The notes under the pieces: model-generated
The model's database searches: none
The model's input: only the letters and a program-made list of their open reading frames with translations
Told to the model about the DNA's origin: nothing
Shown here: positions 37,069 through 46,366 of the stretch, piece by piece
Position numbering within the stretch: the first letter of the stretch is position 1
Layout of the letters: every line of letters starts with the position of its first letter
Program-made: the position numbers and the translations under genes
Source of the DNA: Pandoraea eparura
GTDB lineage: Bacteria; Pseudomonadota; Gammaproteobacteria; Burkholderiales; Burkholderiaceae
Length of the DNA: 64,000 nucleotides
NCBI RefSeq assembly: GCF_902459725.1
Contig: NZ_CABPSH010000013.1
Span: 1 to 64,000 of the forward strand
Reading direction: 5' to 3'

Positions 37069-38026
37069 ATGCCTGAGCGGTCGGTGTACCGCCGTCGCGG
37101 TGCGGTGCAGGGCAGGCGCCAAGCGGTGTGGTGGCCGCGATCTCATCCTGCATCCACTGCCAGAAGGCGTGAATGGCATGCTCGCGCGGATGATTTTCCC
37201 GCCAGCTCACGTGATATTCGAGGCTCGGTGCAATGCGAACATCGCCAATCTGCACCAGCTCGCCGGACGCGAGCGCATCGCGCACAAGCAAACTGCGTGT
37301 GGTGGCCACGCCTTGTCCGGCCATCGCCGCGCGCAGGAGCAACCCGGAATCGTCGAAAATCGGCCCGCGGGTCGGCTCGTGCGGCGGCAGGCCGGCGGCG
37401 ACCTGCCAATCGCGCCACGACCGATAGGCGAAGCGAAGCATCGGCAGTTTGTGCATGTCGGCCACGGTGAACCCGGGCACGCGCGCGATCAGATCGGGAT
37501 GGCACACGGCGATCACGTCATCGTCGAGCAACTTGCGGGTGACGAATCCCGTTGCTTCCACCCGTTGATGCCAAATGCCGACGTCGACCGAATAGGGATC
37601 GGGCGCGGCGATATCCGCGTGAATTCTTACTACCAGATCGATATTGGGTTGCCGCTCGCTGAAGCGGCCCAGCCGAGGAATCAGCCATTGGGCCGCCAGA
37701 TCGGTCATGACGCTGATTTCCAGACGCACGATCGCAGGCGCCCCGCCCGACGCAGTGCCTGCCCTCGCTTCGGTCATCGCCTCGTCGAGTTCCGACATGC
37801 CAATGCGTACCCGCTCGGCCAAACGCGCCCCGACACTGGTCGGGATCATTCGTGCCCCCACCCGGCGAAACAGCGTCGTGCCGAGCTGCCGTTCGAGCGA
37901 GCGCATGTGATGGCTGACCGCACTGTGCGTCAAATTCAATTCGTCGGCCGCTCGCGTAAAGCTGCGGTGGCGGGCTGCGGCTTCAAGTGCCCGCAGCGAT
38001 TGTAGGGGAGGGAGGTGAGGGAACAT
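37067..38026 (-). CDS. LysR-family regulator, GcvA-like
   Basis: The 319-residue protein has an N-terminal HTH (LEAAARHRSFTRAADELNLT, then HSAVSHHMRSLERQLGTTLF) and a LysR substrate domain with the GcvA/AmpR-type middle (SVDVGIWHQRVEATGFVTRK). It is divergent from an MFS gene at 38130 across 103 bp, so that transporter is the likely target. Its stop codon lies inside the T-run of the groEL terminator. Confidence 0.9.
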   Translation of the reverse strand: MFPHLPPLQSLRALEAAARHRSFTRAADELNLTHSAVSHHMRSLERQLGTTLFRRVGARMIPTSVGARLAERVRIGMSELDEAMTEARAGTASGGAPAIVRLEISVMTDLAAQWLIPRLGRFSERQPNIDLVVRIHADIAAPDPYSVDVGIWHQRVEATGFVTRKLLDDDVIAVCHPDLIARVPGFTVADMHKLPMLRFAYRSWRDWQVAAGLPPHEPTRGPIFDDSGLLLRAAMAGQGVATTRSLLVRDALASGELVQIGDVRIAPSLEYHVSWRENHPREHAIHAFWQWMQDEIAATTPLGACPAPHRDGGTPTAQA

Positions 38027-38129
38027 AGCATCAAATTCTACTCACAATACGGACGCAAAGGTTTCGTTGGCGTCATCGAAGGGTTCCACGGACAATCGAT
38101 ACCCAAGTCAATGACTAGGGTATGGCTTC

Positions 38130-39341
38130 ATGTCGAAGGCACTTCGTATCTTCGTGCTGTTCGCCTGCGGATACTTCGTTTCCTACGTGTACCGCGGCGT
38201 AAATATCGGGTTCGCGCCATACATGACGCGCGACCTCGGCCTCTCGTCGGCCGACCTCGGATTGTTGACGAGTCTCTATTTCCTTGGCTTCGCCGGTGCG
38301 CAATTGCCGGCGGGCGTGTTGCTCGATAAATTCGGCCCGCGCCGGGTGGCGTCGCTGGTGCTGCTGCTCGCGGCGCTGGGTGCCGTTCTGTTCGGACTGG
38401 CGCAGGGCGTCGGCGCGCTGATGGCGGGGCGCTTGCTGATCGGTGTCGGCGTGTCGGTGTGTCTGGGCAGCGCATTCAAGGCGCTGGCACAGTGGTTTCC
38501 GGTGGCACGTCTGCCGCTGCTCAACGGTCTGGTGATGGCCGTGGGCGGCATGGGCGGGGTGGTGGTGGGCTCGCCGCTGAACTGGCTGCTCGGGCTGACC
38601 GACTGGCGCATCGTGTCGTTCGGACTGGCGGCGTTGACCGTCTTCATGTCGGTCGCACTGTGGTTCGGCGCGCCGGAAAAGCCGGGCTCGCATGCGCAAG
38701 GTGGTTTGTCGGCGGCGCTGCAAGGTGTGCGTCAGGTGCTGGGCAGTGCGATGTTCTGGAAAGTGACGTCGCTCTCGGGCATCACGCAAGGTGTGTTTTA
38801 CGCGATGCAATCGCTTTGGATGGCGCCGTTCATGCGCGACGTCGAAGGGCTGTCGGCATCGCAGGCGGCATCGCTGGTGTCGGTCGTGGGGCTCGCGATG
38901 ATGGCCGGCAGCGTGGTGTTCGGTGCGGCTGCGCGCTCGCTCGAACGCCGTGGCGTGAGCGTGTTTGCCTTTTCCGGTGCCGGGATGCTTTTGTTCGTCG
39001 TGGTGCAGCTACTGCTCATGCTGCGCGCGCCGATTCCGCCGGTCTGGCTTTGGGCGGCCTACGGCATCTTTGGCGGCACGGGCATTCTGTCGTATGCGGT
39101 GCTGGCAGAGCATTTCCACGGCACGCTGATCGGACGCGTGAACACGTCGCTCACGCTCGTCATCTTCCTGCTGATCTTCTTGTGTCAGGTGGGCGTCGGG
39201 GCCGTGCTCGGGACTTACGCGGCGCACAGCGCGCAAGCGCATTTCTCCGCCTGGACGGGATTGATTGCCCTGCAAGCGCTGGGGGCGGTGTGGTACTTCT
39301 GGCCGCAACGTCAGGGCGAGGGTAAGGTCGCTGCGGCGTGA
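38130..39341 (+). CDS. MFS transporter
   Basis: The 403-residue protein has about 12 membrane helices. Motif A after helix 2 is modified (AGVLLDKFGPRR), and the first helices read YFVSYVYRGVNIGFAPYMTR. It resembles NNP/CP-type and sugar-phosphate-like antiporters, but the substrate cannot be assigned. It is divergent from the GcvA-like regulator, with no other gene in its unit. Confidence 0.87.
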   Translation: MSKALRIFVLFACGYFVSYVYRGVNIGFAPYMTRDLGLSSADLGLLTSLYFLGFAGAQLPAGVLLDKFGPRRVASLVLLLAALGAVLFGLAQGVGALMAGRLLIGVGVSVCLGSAFKALAQWFPVARLPLLNGLVMAVGGMGGVVVGSPLNWLLGLTDWRIVSFGLAALTVFMSVALWFGAPEKPGSHAQGGLSAALQGVRQVLGSAMFWKVTSLSGITQGVFYAMQSLWMAPFMRDVEGLSASQAASLVSVVGLAMMAGSVVFGAAARSLERRGVSVFAFSGAGMLLFVVVQLLLMLRAPIPPVWLWAAYGIFGGTGILSYAVLAEHFHGTLIGRVNTSLTLVIFLLIFLCQVGVGAVLGTYAAHSAQAHFSAWTGLIALQALGAVWYFWPQRQGEGKVAAA

Positions 39342-39425
39342 CGCAGTGTGCCTTGACTTGATGAGTCGGTCCGTACAGCGGGCACGCCGTCTTCACTGTT
39401 GGGTGTCGAGGACGGCGTCACTGGC

Positions 39426-39905
39426 TTAGTCCTGCGCCACCCAATCCCCCGATTTCCCGCCATGCTTCTCCATCACTTTCACATCGGTGATGGTCATGCC
39501 GCGGTCCACCGCCTTGCACATGTCGTAGATGGTCAGCAGGCCGACTTGAACCGCCGTGAGCGCTTCCATTTCGACGCCCGTGCGGCCGATGGTTTCGACC
39601 TGCACGCGGCAGTGGACGGCGTTCGGGCCGTCGTCCACCAGAAACTCGACCGTCACACGCGTGAGCGCCAGCGGATGGCACAGCGGAATCAGATCGGCAG
39701 TGCGCTTGGCGCCTTGAATGGCCGCAATGCGAGCAATACCCAGTACGTCGCCCTTCTTGGCCGTGCCGGTGCGAATCAGTGCCAGTGTCTCTGGCTTCAT
39801 CCGAATGGTGCCGCGCGCCACCGCAATACGATGCGTGCTGTCCTTGCCGCCGACGTCAACCATGTGGGCCTGTCCGGCGGTGTCGAAATGGGTGAGTTCT
39901 GCCAT
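39426..39905 (-). CDS. moaC: Cyclic pyranopterin monophosphate synthase MoaC
   Basis: It makes cyclic pyranopterin monophosphate in molybdenum cofactor synthesis. The 159-residue length is normal. Signatures are [29 protein letters not shown] with the conserved His, and [20 protein letters not shown] followed by KAVDRGM with the catalytic Asp and Lys. ATG 39905 starts [20 protein letters not shown]; a longer upstream-open frame holds only repeat-derived sequence. Moco is needed by the hydroxylase at 7.9-11.7 kb. It is divergent from the BepA-like protease gene. Confidence 0.96.
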   Translation of the reverse strand: MAELTHFDTAGQAHMVDVGGKDSTHRIAVARGTIRMKPETLALIRTGTAKKGDVLGIARIAAIQGAKRTADLIPLCHPLALTRVTVEFLVDDGPNAVHCRVQVETIGRTGVEMEALTAVQVGLLTIYDMCKAVDRGMTITDVKVMEKHGGKSGDWVAQD

Positions 39906-40248
39906 GAGTCGATGCTGAAAAGAGGCTGAAAAAGTGTCGGGACAAGGCGTGCGCGCGCCATTCGCGGGCGAAAGGTCAGCGGTGTTTCGGATGTGTTTTG
40001 CCTGTCGGGCAGACGTTCCGGCAATGCTGCGGAACGTCTGCGTCTGGCTGCTATCATAGCAGCAGCCCCGTATGATCAGCGCCACGCGGCGCCCATTCCA
40101 TGACGCGTTCGTTCCGCTTGTTTCCCTCGCTCCGTTCGCTCCGTTCGCTCCGTTCGCTCCGCGCCGCCATTGGCATTTCCGACCCGATTCCCATGCGTCG
40201 CTCGGTCTCGTTGCCCGGTCCGGGGCGTCCATCAGGCGTACGGGGCGC
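39906..40248. other. Divergent intergenic region with a 9-bp repeat
   Basis: The region separates moaC and the M48 protease gene. It contains the CGCTCCGTT repeats at 40128-40161 and a short ACGTTCC/GGAACGT-type inverted repeat near 40013-40038. No clear promoter pair was seen. Confidence 0.45.
40128..40161. repeat. 9-bp tandem repeat upstream of the M48 protease gene
   Basis: CGCTCCGTT occurs three times in full, then CGCTCCG. If translation began at 40072 this would encode a FAPFAPFAP run, but the likelier start is at 40249 beyond the repeat. Confidence 0.85.
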
Positions 40249-41832
40249 ATGACCGCCATGTCCAAGCCTGTGACCCAACCGCCTTACCCCGAGCGCTACG
40301 TTGCCCGGTGGCGGCGTTTCATGGCGTTGGCCATGCTGCCCGTAATGACGGCAATGACGTTCGCCGCCGTCGTCATCCCAACCCAGGCGGCCGCGCAGTC
40401 GCTCCCGTCCCTCGGCCAGAGTTCTGCCGCGGACTTGTCGCCGGCGATGGAGCGCAAGCTCGGCGAGCGCGTGATGCGAGAGATTCGCGCCGATCCCGAT
40501 TACCTGTCGGATCTGCTGCTCTCCGATTACGTCAATGCCCTGGGTGGCAAGCTCGTGGCGGCCGCGCACAAAGTGGGACTCGACGCCAGTCAGAGTTTCG
40601 AATTCTTCGTGGTGCGTGATTCGGACATCAACGCCTTCTCGCTGCCGGGCGGATTCATCGGCGTCAACACGGGATTGATTGTCGCGACGCGCACCGAGTC
40701 GGAACTCGCGTCTGTGATCGGACACGAGACGGGCCACGTGCTGCAACATCACATCGCGCGCATGCTCGGCCAACAGTCGCAGAACTCGTGGATCGCCCTC
40801 GGCGGCATCCTGCTCGGCCTGCTCGCGGGAATCGGGGCGCGCAGCCCGGACCTCGGCATGGGGATCGCCATGGGCGGGCAAGGCTTGGCCGTTGATCGGC
40901 AACTGCGGTTTTCGCGCGATGCCGAGCGTGAGGCCGATCGCGTCGGTTTCCAGTTGCTTCAGGCAGCCGGTTTCGACACGTACGCCATGCCGACGTTCTT
41001 CGAGCGTCTGCAACGTGCGGATTCGATCAACGAAGCTGGTGTACCGGAATATGTCCGGACTCACCCGCTGACGACGGATCGTATCGCCGACATGCTCAAT
41101 CGCTCGCGCACCGCCGCTTATCGTCAGCCCGTGCAGTCGCCCGAATATGCGTTTGTGCGGGCGCGCTCGCTCGTCTTGCAGCAGAAGTCCGCGAGCGATT
41201 ACGCGGCCGTCGCCGACGCGCAACGCACAGCGATCCGCTCGCAGACCACATCTAATGTGGCGGCGGCGTGGTACGCGGTGGCGCTGGCGGAGTTCAAGCA
41301 GCGTCGCTGGGCGCCCGCGCGCGAGGCGCTGGAGAAGTCGCGCGCGGCCTTCGGTGGTACGGGGCCGGGCACACCGAGTCTGGCGGTGCTGGCGTCGGAT
41401 ATCGCGCGCTTGTCTGGCCAGCCGGATGAGGCCTTGCGTGTTGCGGCGCAGGCGCGCGCGGTGTTCCCGCTCTCGCAGGCCGCCGACATGGCCTATGCCG
41501 ACGCGTTGGTCGCCAGCCAACGGATTCCCGACGCGACGAAATTCCTGCAGGCGCAGGTCGAGCGCTATCGGAGTGAGCCCATCTGGTGGCGGGCGCTGGC
41601 GGGGGCGTGGGCCGCGGCCGGCAAGCGTGCGCGGCAGCATGAGGCGCTGGCGGAACAATATGCGCTGCAAGGCCAATGGATGGCGGCGGTCAGTCAGTTG
41701 AAGCTCGCACGCGAGGCCGGCGATGCCGACTTCTACGAGATGTCGACTATCGATGCGCGCCTTCACGAGTTCCAGCGCCGCTACAAGGACGACAAGGAAG
41801 ACGAGAAGGACTTCGGCAAGCTGGCCGGATGA
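40249..41832 (+). CDS. bepA: Periplasmic M48 metalloprotease with TPR domain (BepA/YfgC-like)
   Basis: A signal peptide near residues 25-50 (cleaved near TQAAAQS) sends it to the periplasm. The protease domain has the zinc motif HETGH in [14 protein letters not shown], the third ligand Glu in [10 protein letters not shown] and the loop [17 protein letters not shown]. About 200 C-terminal residues form TPR-like helices, as in E. coli BepA, which helps assemble or degrade outer-membrane proteins such as LptD. The start is uncertain: ATG 40249 or 40258 give a normal signal peptide, while an upstream-open frame from 40072 would read through the 9-bp repeat. Confidence 0.85.
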   Translation: MTAMSKPVTQPPYPERYVARWRRFMALAMLPVMTAMTFAAVVIPTQAAAQSLPSLGQSSAADLSPAMERKLGERVMREIRADPDYLSDLLLSDYVNALGGKLVAAAHKVGLDASQSFEFFVVRDSDINAFSLPGGFIGVNTGLIVATRTESELASVIGHETGHVLQHHIARMLGQQSQNSWIALGGILLGLLAGIGARSPDLGMGIAMGGQGLAVDRQLRFSRDAEREADRVGFQLLQAAGFDTYAMPTFFERLQRADSINEAGVPEYVRTHPLTTDRIADMLNRSRTAAYRQPVQSPEYAFVRARSLVLQQKSASDYAAVADAQRTAIRSQTTSNVAAAWYAVALAEFKQRRWAPAREALEKSRAAFGGTGPGTPSLAVLASDIARLSGQPDEALRVAAQARAVFPLSQAADMAYADALVASQRIPDATKFLQAQVERYRSEPIWWRALAGAWAAAGKRARQHEALAEQYALQGQWMAAVSQLKLAREAGDADFYEMSTIDARLHEFQRRYKDDKEDEKDFGKLAG

Positions 41833-42155
41833 GTGGGCAAGCGGCGCACGTGCTGCGAAGTTGCGTACGCTTATTTGCGCGGGAGTTGCGCCGTTGCTTT
41901 TAAGCTATCGAAAAGCGCCCGCCGTGTGAAACTGGCAAGGCGTGAAGATCTTGGGGGTTTCGCTATTTTTCGCGTGTCGATCATAAGTGATCACGGCGAA
42001 ATTGGAATATCGGATTTTTCTCATTTGGGATTCTGACGTACTCCCGTTGCATACAACACTTCGATTTGCCAGCATGGCGACACGGTACCGTGCTCGCTTC
42101 GCAGTGTGATTTCGCTGCGGACTTTTCGACCAATATTCACTGAGTGAGGTGAAGT
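41833..42155. other. AT-rich intergenic region
   Basis: This 320-bp stretch is clearly richer in A and T than its surroundings and should carry the promoter for the gene at 42156. No terminator or known operator was recognised. Confidence 0.4.
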
Positions 42156-42780
42156 ATGGAGAACTGTCAATACGAAGTCGTGATAGACAACGAGCGCCCC
42201 ATTAACAAGCCGATTGTTGCTCTAACGAAATGCCGAATCAAGTTTGGCGACCGCGATAACCTGCGCCAATGTATCGAAGAGATTCGTAAGTCTGATCTTC
42301 GGCTGAGCTTGCGGCCAGAGGAGGACGTCCAATACGATTGGCAAAATCCAGTCGGCGCTGGGAGCTGGTCTTGCCGTGGCGACGGCTGTAGATTCGGTTG
42401 TCGCGCTGGGCGGGTGCTTGTTTTCCGCCGGTGTCTTCGGAGCGTGTCTGTCCATGAACGGCATCGATCGGCGAGTGATAGCGATGCCATCTTCCGTGCG
42501 CGTAAGAGTCGCGAGCGCAACGCTACTGACGGGGCAACTGGCGAGCATGCTGTCATTCGCGCTTTACGGCGCGTCGAACGCTTTAGGCAGCATGAACGGG
42601 AGGTTGTGGTTGTACGGCGGGCTGGTCTGCATCGCCGGATTGGCGTCGTGTCTCGCGCGTGAGCCGTGGAAATTACTTAGCGAGAATGACGCTGGCGATG
42701 GCGTCGAGCGCTTCTATACGTACCGATACCCTGAGGCATTTGCTGAGGCCGAGCCAGTGCGACGAGATGTTGCGGCGTAA
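42156..42780 (+). pseudogene. Small membrane protein gene, probably frameshifted near 42330
   Basis: A good site (GAGGTG, four bases of spacing) starts MENCQYEVVIDNERPINKPI, and the frame looks coding to about LRLSLRPEEDV. After GTC (42327-42329) it turns into Arg/Cys-rich text typical of a wrong frame. Skipping one base (C 42330) gives a smooth continuation, NTIGKIQSALGAGLAVATAV, into a two- or three-helix membrane protein ending at 42780. The reconstructed product is about 207 residues. It is either an old frameshift, a sequencing error or two overlapping genes. I do not recognise the family. Confidence 0.5.
42376..42780 (+). CDS. Putative membrane protein (downstream frame read on its own)
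   Basis: If the region is two genes, the second starts at GTG 42376 with GGAG about ten bases before. It encodes 134 residues with hydrophobic segments VVALGGCLFSAGVFGACL, ATLLTGQLASMLSFALYGAS and LWLYGGLVCIAGLASCLA, then an acidic tail. No family was recognised. See the alternative frameshift reading of 42156-42780. Confidence 0.4.
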   Translation: MATAVDSVVALGGCLFSAGVFGACLSMNGIDRRVIAMPSSVRVRVASATLLTGQLASMLSFALYGASNALGSMNGRLWLYGGLVCIAGLASCLAREPWKLLSENDAGDGVERFYTYRYPEAFAEAEPVRRDVAA

Positions 42781-42792
42781 TGGCGCAATAAC

Positions 42793-43458
42793 TCACGCTG
42801 ATTGATCGTCGGCCCGCGGATCCCGCTCGAACCCATAGGTCTGCGGCAGGGTCCCCGCATGGACGGTCGCGAACGGGAGCGAGTCACCGTTGCGCCAATG
42901 CAGCCGCACGGCACCTTTGGCGTCGGCGGTATCGTCGGACGTCTGCGCAATCTCGAACGCCTGCGCCAGATCGGAGACCTGCGTAAGCAGATCGATGTCG
43001 TGATCGTGCAGCAATGCGAGCGGCGCGCTCGGCGTCGACGCCCCATTCGCCTCGCCCCCCGACACCGCCCCCACGAACGCAACGTTGCCGTCCTCGTCGA
43101 GCAGACACGCCTGCGGCACGAAAGCATGGCCCAGTTGGTCCGTCAATACCGGTGCGCCGCGACCGTCGTTCGCCGCGGTATCCCACGTCAGCCGCACCAC
43201 AAACGGGGCATACGCCAGCGCGACGTACACGCGTTGCGGCCCGTTCTGGAAATACCACCGCCCGGCGTCGTCGCTGGCATAGTTGCGCGCGATGAACGCC
43301 AGCAGCGCCGCATGGCGAATTGGATCCCCGGCCGTGCCCGCCGCCTGCGCCGCTTCGTCGCGCATGCGCCACTGACCGCGCCGGTCGAGCGCGAGCCAGC
43401 CGTAACAATGCGGCACGTTGGGCCACTTCGCCATCGCCTGTCGAACGATCTCATCCAT
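42793..43458 (-). CDS. Conserved-looking protein of unknown function
   Basis: The 221-residue soluble protein starts MDEIVRQAMAKWPNVPHCYG and contains WYFQNGPQRVYVALAYAPFV and LPQTYGFERDP near the end. The N-terminal WPNVPHCYGWLALDRRGQWR pattern is familiar from betaproteobacterial proteins found beside the YheT hydrolase, but I cannot attach a function. It lies 9 bp behind yheT in the same direction and so is probably co-transcribed. Confidence 0.75.
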   Translation of the reverse strand: MDEIVRQAMAKWPNVPHCYGWLALDRRGQWRMRDEAAQAAGTAGDPIRHAALLAFIARNYASDDAGRWYFQNGPQRVYVALAYAPFVVRLTWDTAANDGRGAPVLTDQLGHAFVPQACLLDEDGNVAFVGAVSGGEANGASTPSAPLALLHDHDIDLLTQVSDLAQAFEIAQTSDDTADAKGAVRLHWRNGDSLPFATVHAGTLPQTYGFERDPRADDQSA

Positions 43459-43467
43459 GGGGCACCC

Positions 43468-44499
43468 TTAGGCCGGATTCGGCAAAAATTGACGGAAGTA
43501 GTCGATGACCGTGTGCGGCATCCATGTCATGCCGCCCGGAAACGGCCCGCTCATGAAGCCGACGTGCCCGCCGTGCGCCGGTTGCAGGAGCCGCACATGC
43601 TGCCCGACATCGTCGTCGCCCGGCAACACATGGGCCGGCTGGAACGGGTCGTTGCGGGCGTTGATGACCAGCGTCGGTACCTCGATGGCCGGCAGGATCG
43701 GCTTGCTCGACGCGCGTGTGTAGTAGTCGAACGCGCTGCGATATCCATGCAACGGCGCTGTGACCACATGATCGAATTCGCCGAGATCACGCGCGGCCAT
43801 CATCCGGTCGCGATCGTAAAGTCCAGGGTATTGGTCGAGCTTGGCGAGCGCCTTCTTCTTGAGCGTGCCCAGGAAATTGCGCGTGTACACCATGTTGAAC
43901 CCGTGCGAGAGCGCCAGTCCGCCCGCCCGCAGATCGAGCGGCGCTGAAATCGCACACGCGGCGCTCACCACCTGCGCCGCGTGCCCCTCGCGCTCGCCAA
44001 GCCAGCGCAGCAGCACATTGCCGCCCAGGGACACGCCCGCTGCAAAGATCGGGCCGGACGTGTTCGCCCGCAGCCGTCGCAGCATCCAGTCGACCTCGGT
44101 GCTGTCGCCGGAGTGGTAAAAGCGCGGCGCGCGGTTCATGCGGCCGCTGCAACTGCGGAAGTGGGGAATCACGCCGCGCCACCCCTGCGCTTGCACGTCG
44201 CGCATCAGGGTGCGGGCATAGTGGCTGCCGGATCCGCCTTCCAGCCCGTGGAACAGCACGACGAGCGGTGTCTCCACCAGCCCTTCTGGCGCGGGCGGCG
44301 CCTTCTGCGCCGCAGGGGGAGCGACCAGCCAGTCGACATCGACGAAGTCGCCGTCGGGCGTGTCCCACGTCTCACGACGGAATTCGACGGACGGACGACG
44401 GCCCAGCAGCGCCGGGTAGATCGTCTGGCTGTGCGCGTCGGGCAGCCACCGGGGCGCCCGGTAATCCAGGGGAAGAAACGTCGCGGGGCGCGCCGTCAT
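43468..44499 (-). CDS. yheT: YheT-family alpha/beta hydrolase
   Basis: The 343-residue hydrolase has the family opening LPDAHSQTIYPALLGRRPSV, the oxyanion region FHGLEGGSGSHYARTLM, nucleophile Ser in GVSLGGNVLLR, Asp in NARNDPFQP and His in HGGHVGFM. YheT proteins act on short esters in vitro, but the natural substrate is not known. It sits in a same-direction group with an NTF2-like gene and an unknown gene. Confidence 0.92.
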   Translation of the reverse strand: MTARPATFLPLDYRAPRWLPDAHSQTIYPALLGRRPSVEFRRETWDTPDGDFVDVDWLVAPPAAQKAPPAPEGLVETPLVVLFHGLEGGSGSHYARTLMRDVQAQGWRGVIPHFRSCSGRMNRAPRFYHSGDSTEVDWMLRRLRANTSGPIFAAGVSLGGNVLLRWLGEREGHAAQVVSAACAISAPLDLRAGGLALSHGFNMVYTRNFLGTLKKKALAKLDQYPGLYDRDRMMAARDLGEFDHVVTAPLHGYRSAFDYYTRASSKPILPAIEVPTLVINARNDPFQPAHVLPGDDDVGQHVRLLQPAHGGHVGFMSGPFPGGMTWMPHTVIDYFRQFLPNPA

Positions 44500-44515
44500 T
44501 GTCGTTCCGTAACGA

Positions 44516-44971
44516 TCAGTGCAGCCCGTCCGGACGCGCGTGCATCATCAGGCTGAACTGCTCGACGGCATGCGGCGGCAAGGGGCTGGAGTGGATATGG
44601 GCGAAGCGCCAGTCGCCCTGCTCGTGCACCAGCACGTAAGTCGTGTGGATGAGCTGGGCGGTCGTCTGGCCGGCGTCTTCCTTGCCGACGCGCATCGCTT
44701 CGGTCGCTGTGTGCACGACCGTGCCAACGGTGTCGTACTCGGTCGTGTCCAGCGAATCGATGAGCACCACGCTCTGGGTGAACTGGGCGACCAGACCGTT
44801 GCGGATCTGCTCCAGACCGTCCCAGCGGGTGCCGTCGGCGCGAATATAGCTGACGAAATCCTCGTTCGCCCACAGCGACATGGCGCGATCCGTCTGCCCG
44901 CGGCGCAGTGCGTCATAAAAGGCCGTGATGGTTTCACTGGCGGCATCGAACAGACGGACAAAACGTGGCAT
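44516..44971 (-). CDS. NTF2/SnoaL-like fold protein
   Basis: The 151-residue protein has the helix-plus-curved-sheet pattern of the NTF2 superfamily: ETITAFYDALRRGQTDRAMS, then LWANEDFVSYIRADGTRWDG and the C-terminal ATYVLVHE-like strand with GDWRFAHIHSSPLP. Members are isomerases, dehydratases or ligand binders; no catalytic set can be assigned here. It is 16 bp upstream of yheT, so the two are probably co-transcribed. Confidence 0.82.
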   Translation of the reverse strand: MPRFVRLFDAASETITAFYDALRRGQTDRAMSLWANEDFVSYIRADGTRWDGLEQIRNGLVAQFTQSVVLIDSLDTTEYDTVGTVVHTATEAMRVGKEDAGQTTAQLIHTTYVLVHEQGDWRFAHIHSSPLPPHAVEQFSLMMHARPDGLH

Positions 44972-45031
44972 GGGGATTTACCGTTGAGTATTACCGGAAT
45001 CGGGCTGAAGACAGCACCGCCATGGGCCGAA

Positions 45032-46057
45032 TCAGCGCTGCGTGAGCAGGATGTTGCGCAGGTTCGCGAACACGTGCTCGGGCATCAGCTCATTGAGGCA
45101 GCGGGTGTGGCCCAGCGGACATTCGCGAGCAAAACACGGACTGCACTCCAATTGTAGCCACAGGACGTGCGCCTGGTCGGACAGCGGCGGCGTGTGGCGC
45201 GGATCGGACGAACCGAACAGGGCGATCTGCGGGCGCCGCAACGCGGCCGTCACATGCATCAGGCCCGAGTCGTTGCTCACCACCGCATTGGCGCGGGCCA
45301 GCAGCGCGCACGCCTCGGCCAGCGAGGTTTGTCCGCAGAGGTTGCGCACGAACGGGGCGTCGGCGGCAATTTGCTGCGCCAGTGCGCCATCCTTGCCCGA
45401 GCCGAGCGCGATCATCTGCGCATACGGGAACGAGCGGCGAACCAACTGGGCAAGTTGCGCGAAGTGGCCAGGCGGCCAGCGCTTGGCCGGTCCGAATTCG
45501 GCCCCCGGGCAGAACACCACGAGCGGTACGCGCAGATCGAGCCCAAAGCGTGCGAAGACGCGCGCCGACTCGTTCAGGTCGGCATCGATGCGCGGCGTGG
45601 GCAGCGCCTCGGGCAACTTGGCCCCAGGCGCGAACGCGAGCGCGGCGTAGTGCCGCACCATCGGCGCTCGCTCGTCCTTGCGCGGATTGGCATGACGCAC
45701 GTTGAGCAGGCCGTAGCGCTGCTCGCCCTTGTAGCCGATGCGCAGCGGAATGCGCGCCAGCCACGGAATCAGCGACGACTTCAAGGAGTTGGGCAGCACA
45801 TAGGCGGCGTCGTAACCCTCGTCGGCGAGCACGCTCGCGAGCCGGTAGCGCTCCAGCGGCTGCAACTTGCCGTGCGCGAGGTCGGTGGCGACGACGCGCG
45901 AAATCTCCGGCATGCGCTCCAGCACCGGGGCGACCCAGCCGGGCGCGATCGCGTCGATGGTCAGACGCGGATGCAGGCGCTTGAGCAGGGTGAACAACGG
46001 CTGCGCCATCAGCGCGTCCCCAATCCAGTTGGGGGCGATCACCAAGGCTTTATGCAT
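45032..46057 (-). CDS. waaF: Lipopolysaccharide heptosyltransferase II
   Basis: It adds the second L-glycero-D-manno-heptose to the LPS inner core. The GT9 protein has KALVIAPNWIGDALMAQPLF at the start, the donor site CPGAEFGPAKRWP, then SNDSGLMHVTAAL and the Cys-rich ECSPCFARECPLGHTRCL. ATG 46057 gives the usual 341-residue length; a start 11 codons earlier adds sequence not typical of the family. It lies downstream of the zf-CHCC gene. Confidence 0.94.
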   Translation of the reverse strand: MHKALVIAPNWIGDALMAQPLFTLLKRLHPRLTIDAIAPGWVAPVLERMPEISRVVATDLAHGKLQPLERYRLASVLADEGYDAAYVLPNSLKSSLIPWLARIPLRIGYKGEQRYGLLNVRHANPRKDERAPMVRHYAALAFAPGAKLPEALPTPRIDADLNESARVFARFGLDLRVPLVVFCPGAEFGPAKRWPPGHFAQLAQLVRRSFPYAQMIALGSGKDGALAQQIAADAPFVRNLCGQTSLAEACALLARANAVVSNDSGLMHVTAALRRPQIALFGSSDPRHTPPLSDQAHVLWLQLECSPCFARECPLGHTRCLNELMPEHVFANLRNILLTQR

Positions 46058-46168
46058 CGTGGCGGAGACTCTAAACGTTAAGCGTTGCAATGAAACGCAC
46101 AGGCGACCGGGCGGCGCTTCTCAACAGTGGGAGACGGCGCCGGGCCAGTCGGGGCAACGGCAGGCGGC

Positions 46169-46366
46169 TCAGTGGTGACCCTTGAGCACCACGCCGGCCT
46201 TCACGCGATAGCGCGTGCCGCAGTACGGGCAGGCCGCTTCGCCATGGGTCACGTCGATGAACACGCGCGGATGGGCGCTCCAGGCTTCCATCTTCGGATT
46301 CGGGCAATGGACCGGCAGATCTTCGGCGCCGACTTCGACGACCGGCATTTGTTTGACTTCGCTCAT
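46169..46366 (-). CDS. zf-CHCC zinc-finger protein (NDUFS6-like)
   Basis: The 65-residue protein has one zinc site: Cys in HCPNPKMEAWSAHPRVFIDV, His in VTHGE and the Cys pair in CPYCGTRYRV. This matches the zf-CHCC family, whose eukaryotic relative is complex I subunit NDUFS6. The bacterial role is not firmly known. ATG 46366 starts MSEVKQMPVVEVGAEDLPVH; the longer upstream-open frame is not needed. It is next to waaF, as in many Burkholderiaceae. Confidence 0.9.
   Translation of the reverse strand: MSEVKQMPVVEVGAEDLPVHCPNPKMEAWSAHPRVFIDVTHGEAACPYCGTRYRVKAGVVLKGHH

Noticed and set aside
40072..40248. Start of the M48 protease at 40072
   Set aside because: It would place a repeat-encoded FAPFAPFAP run before the signal peptide and prevent normal export; no ribosome site is seen.
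40054..41766. 570-residue minus-strand frame opposite the M48 protease
   Set aside because: Arg/His-rich composition with no motif, while the + strand has a signal peptide, HETGH zinc site and TPR helices.
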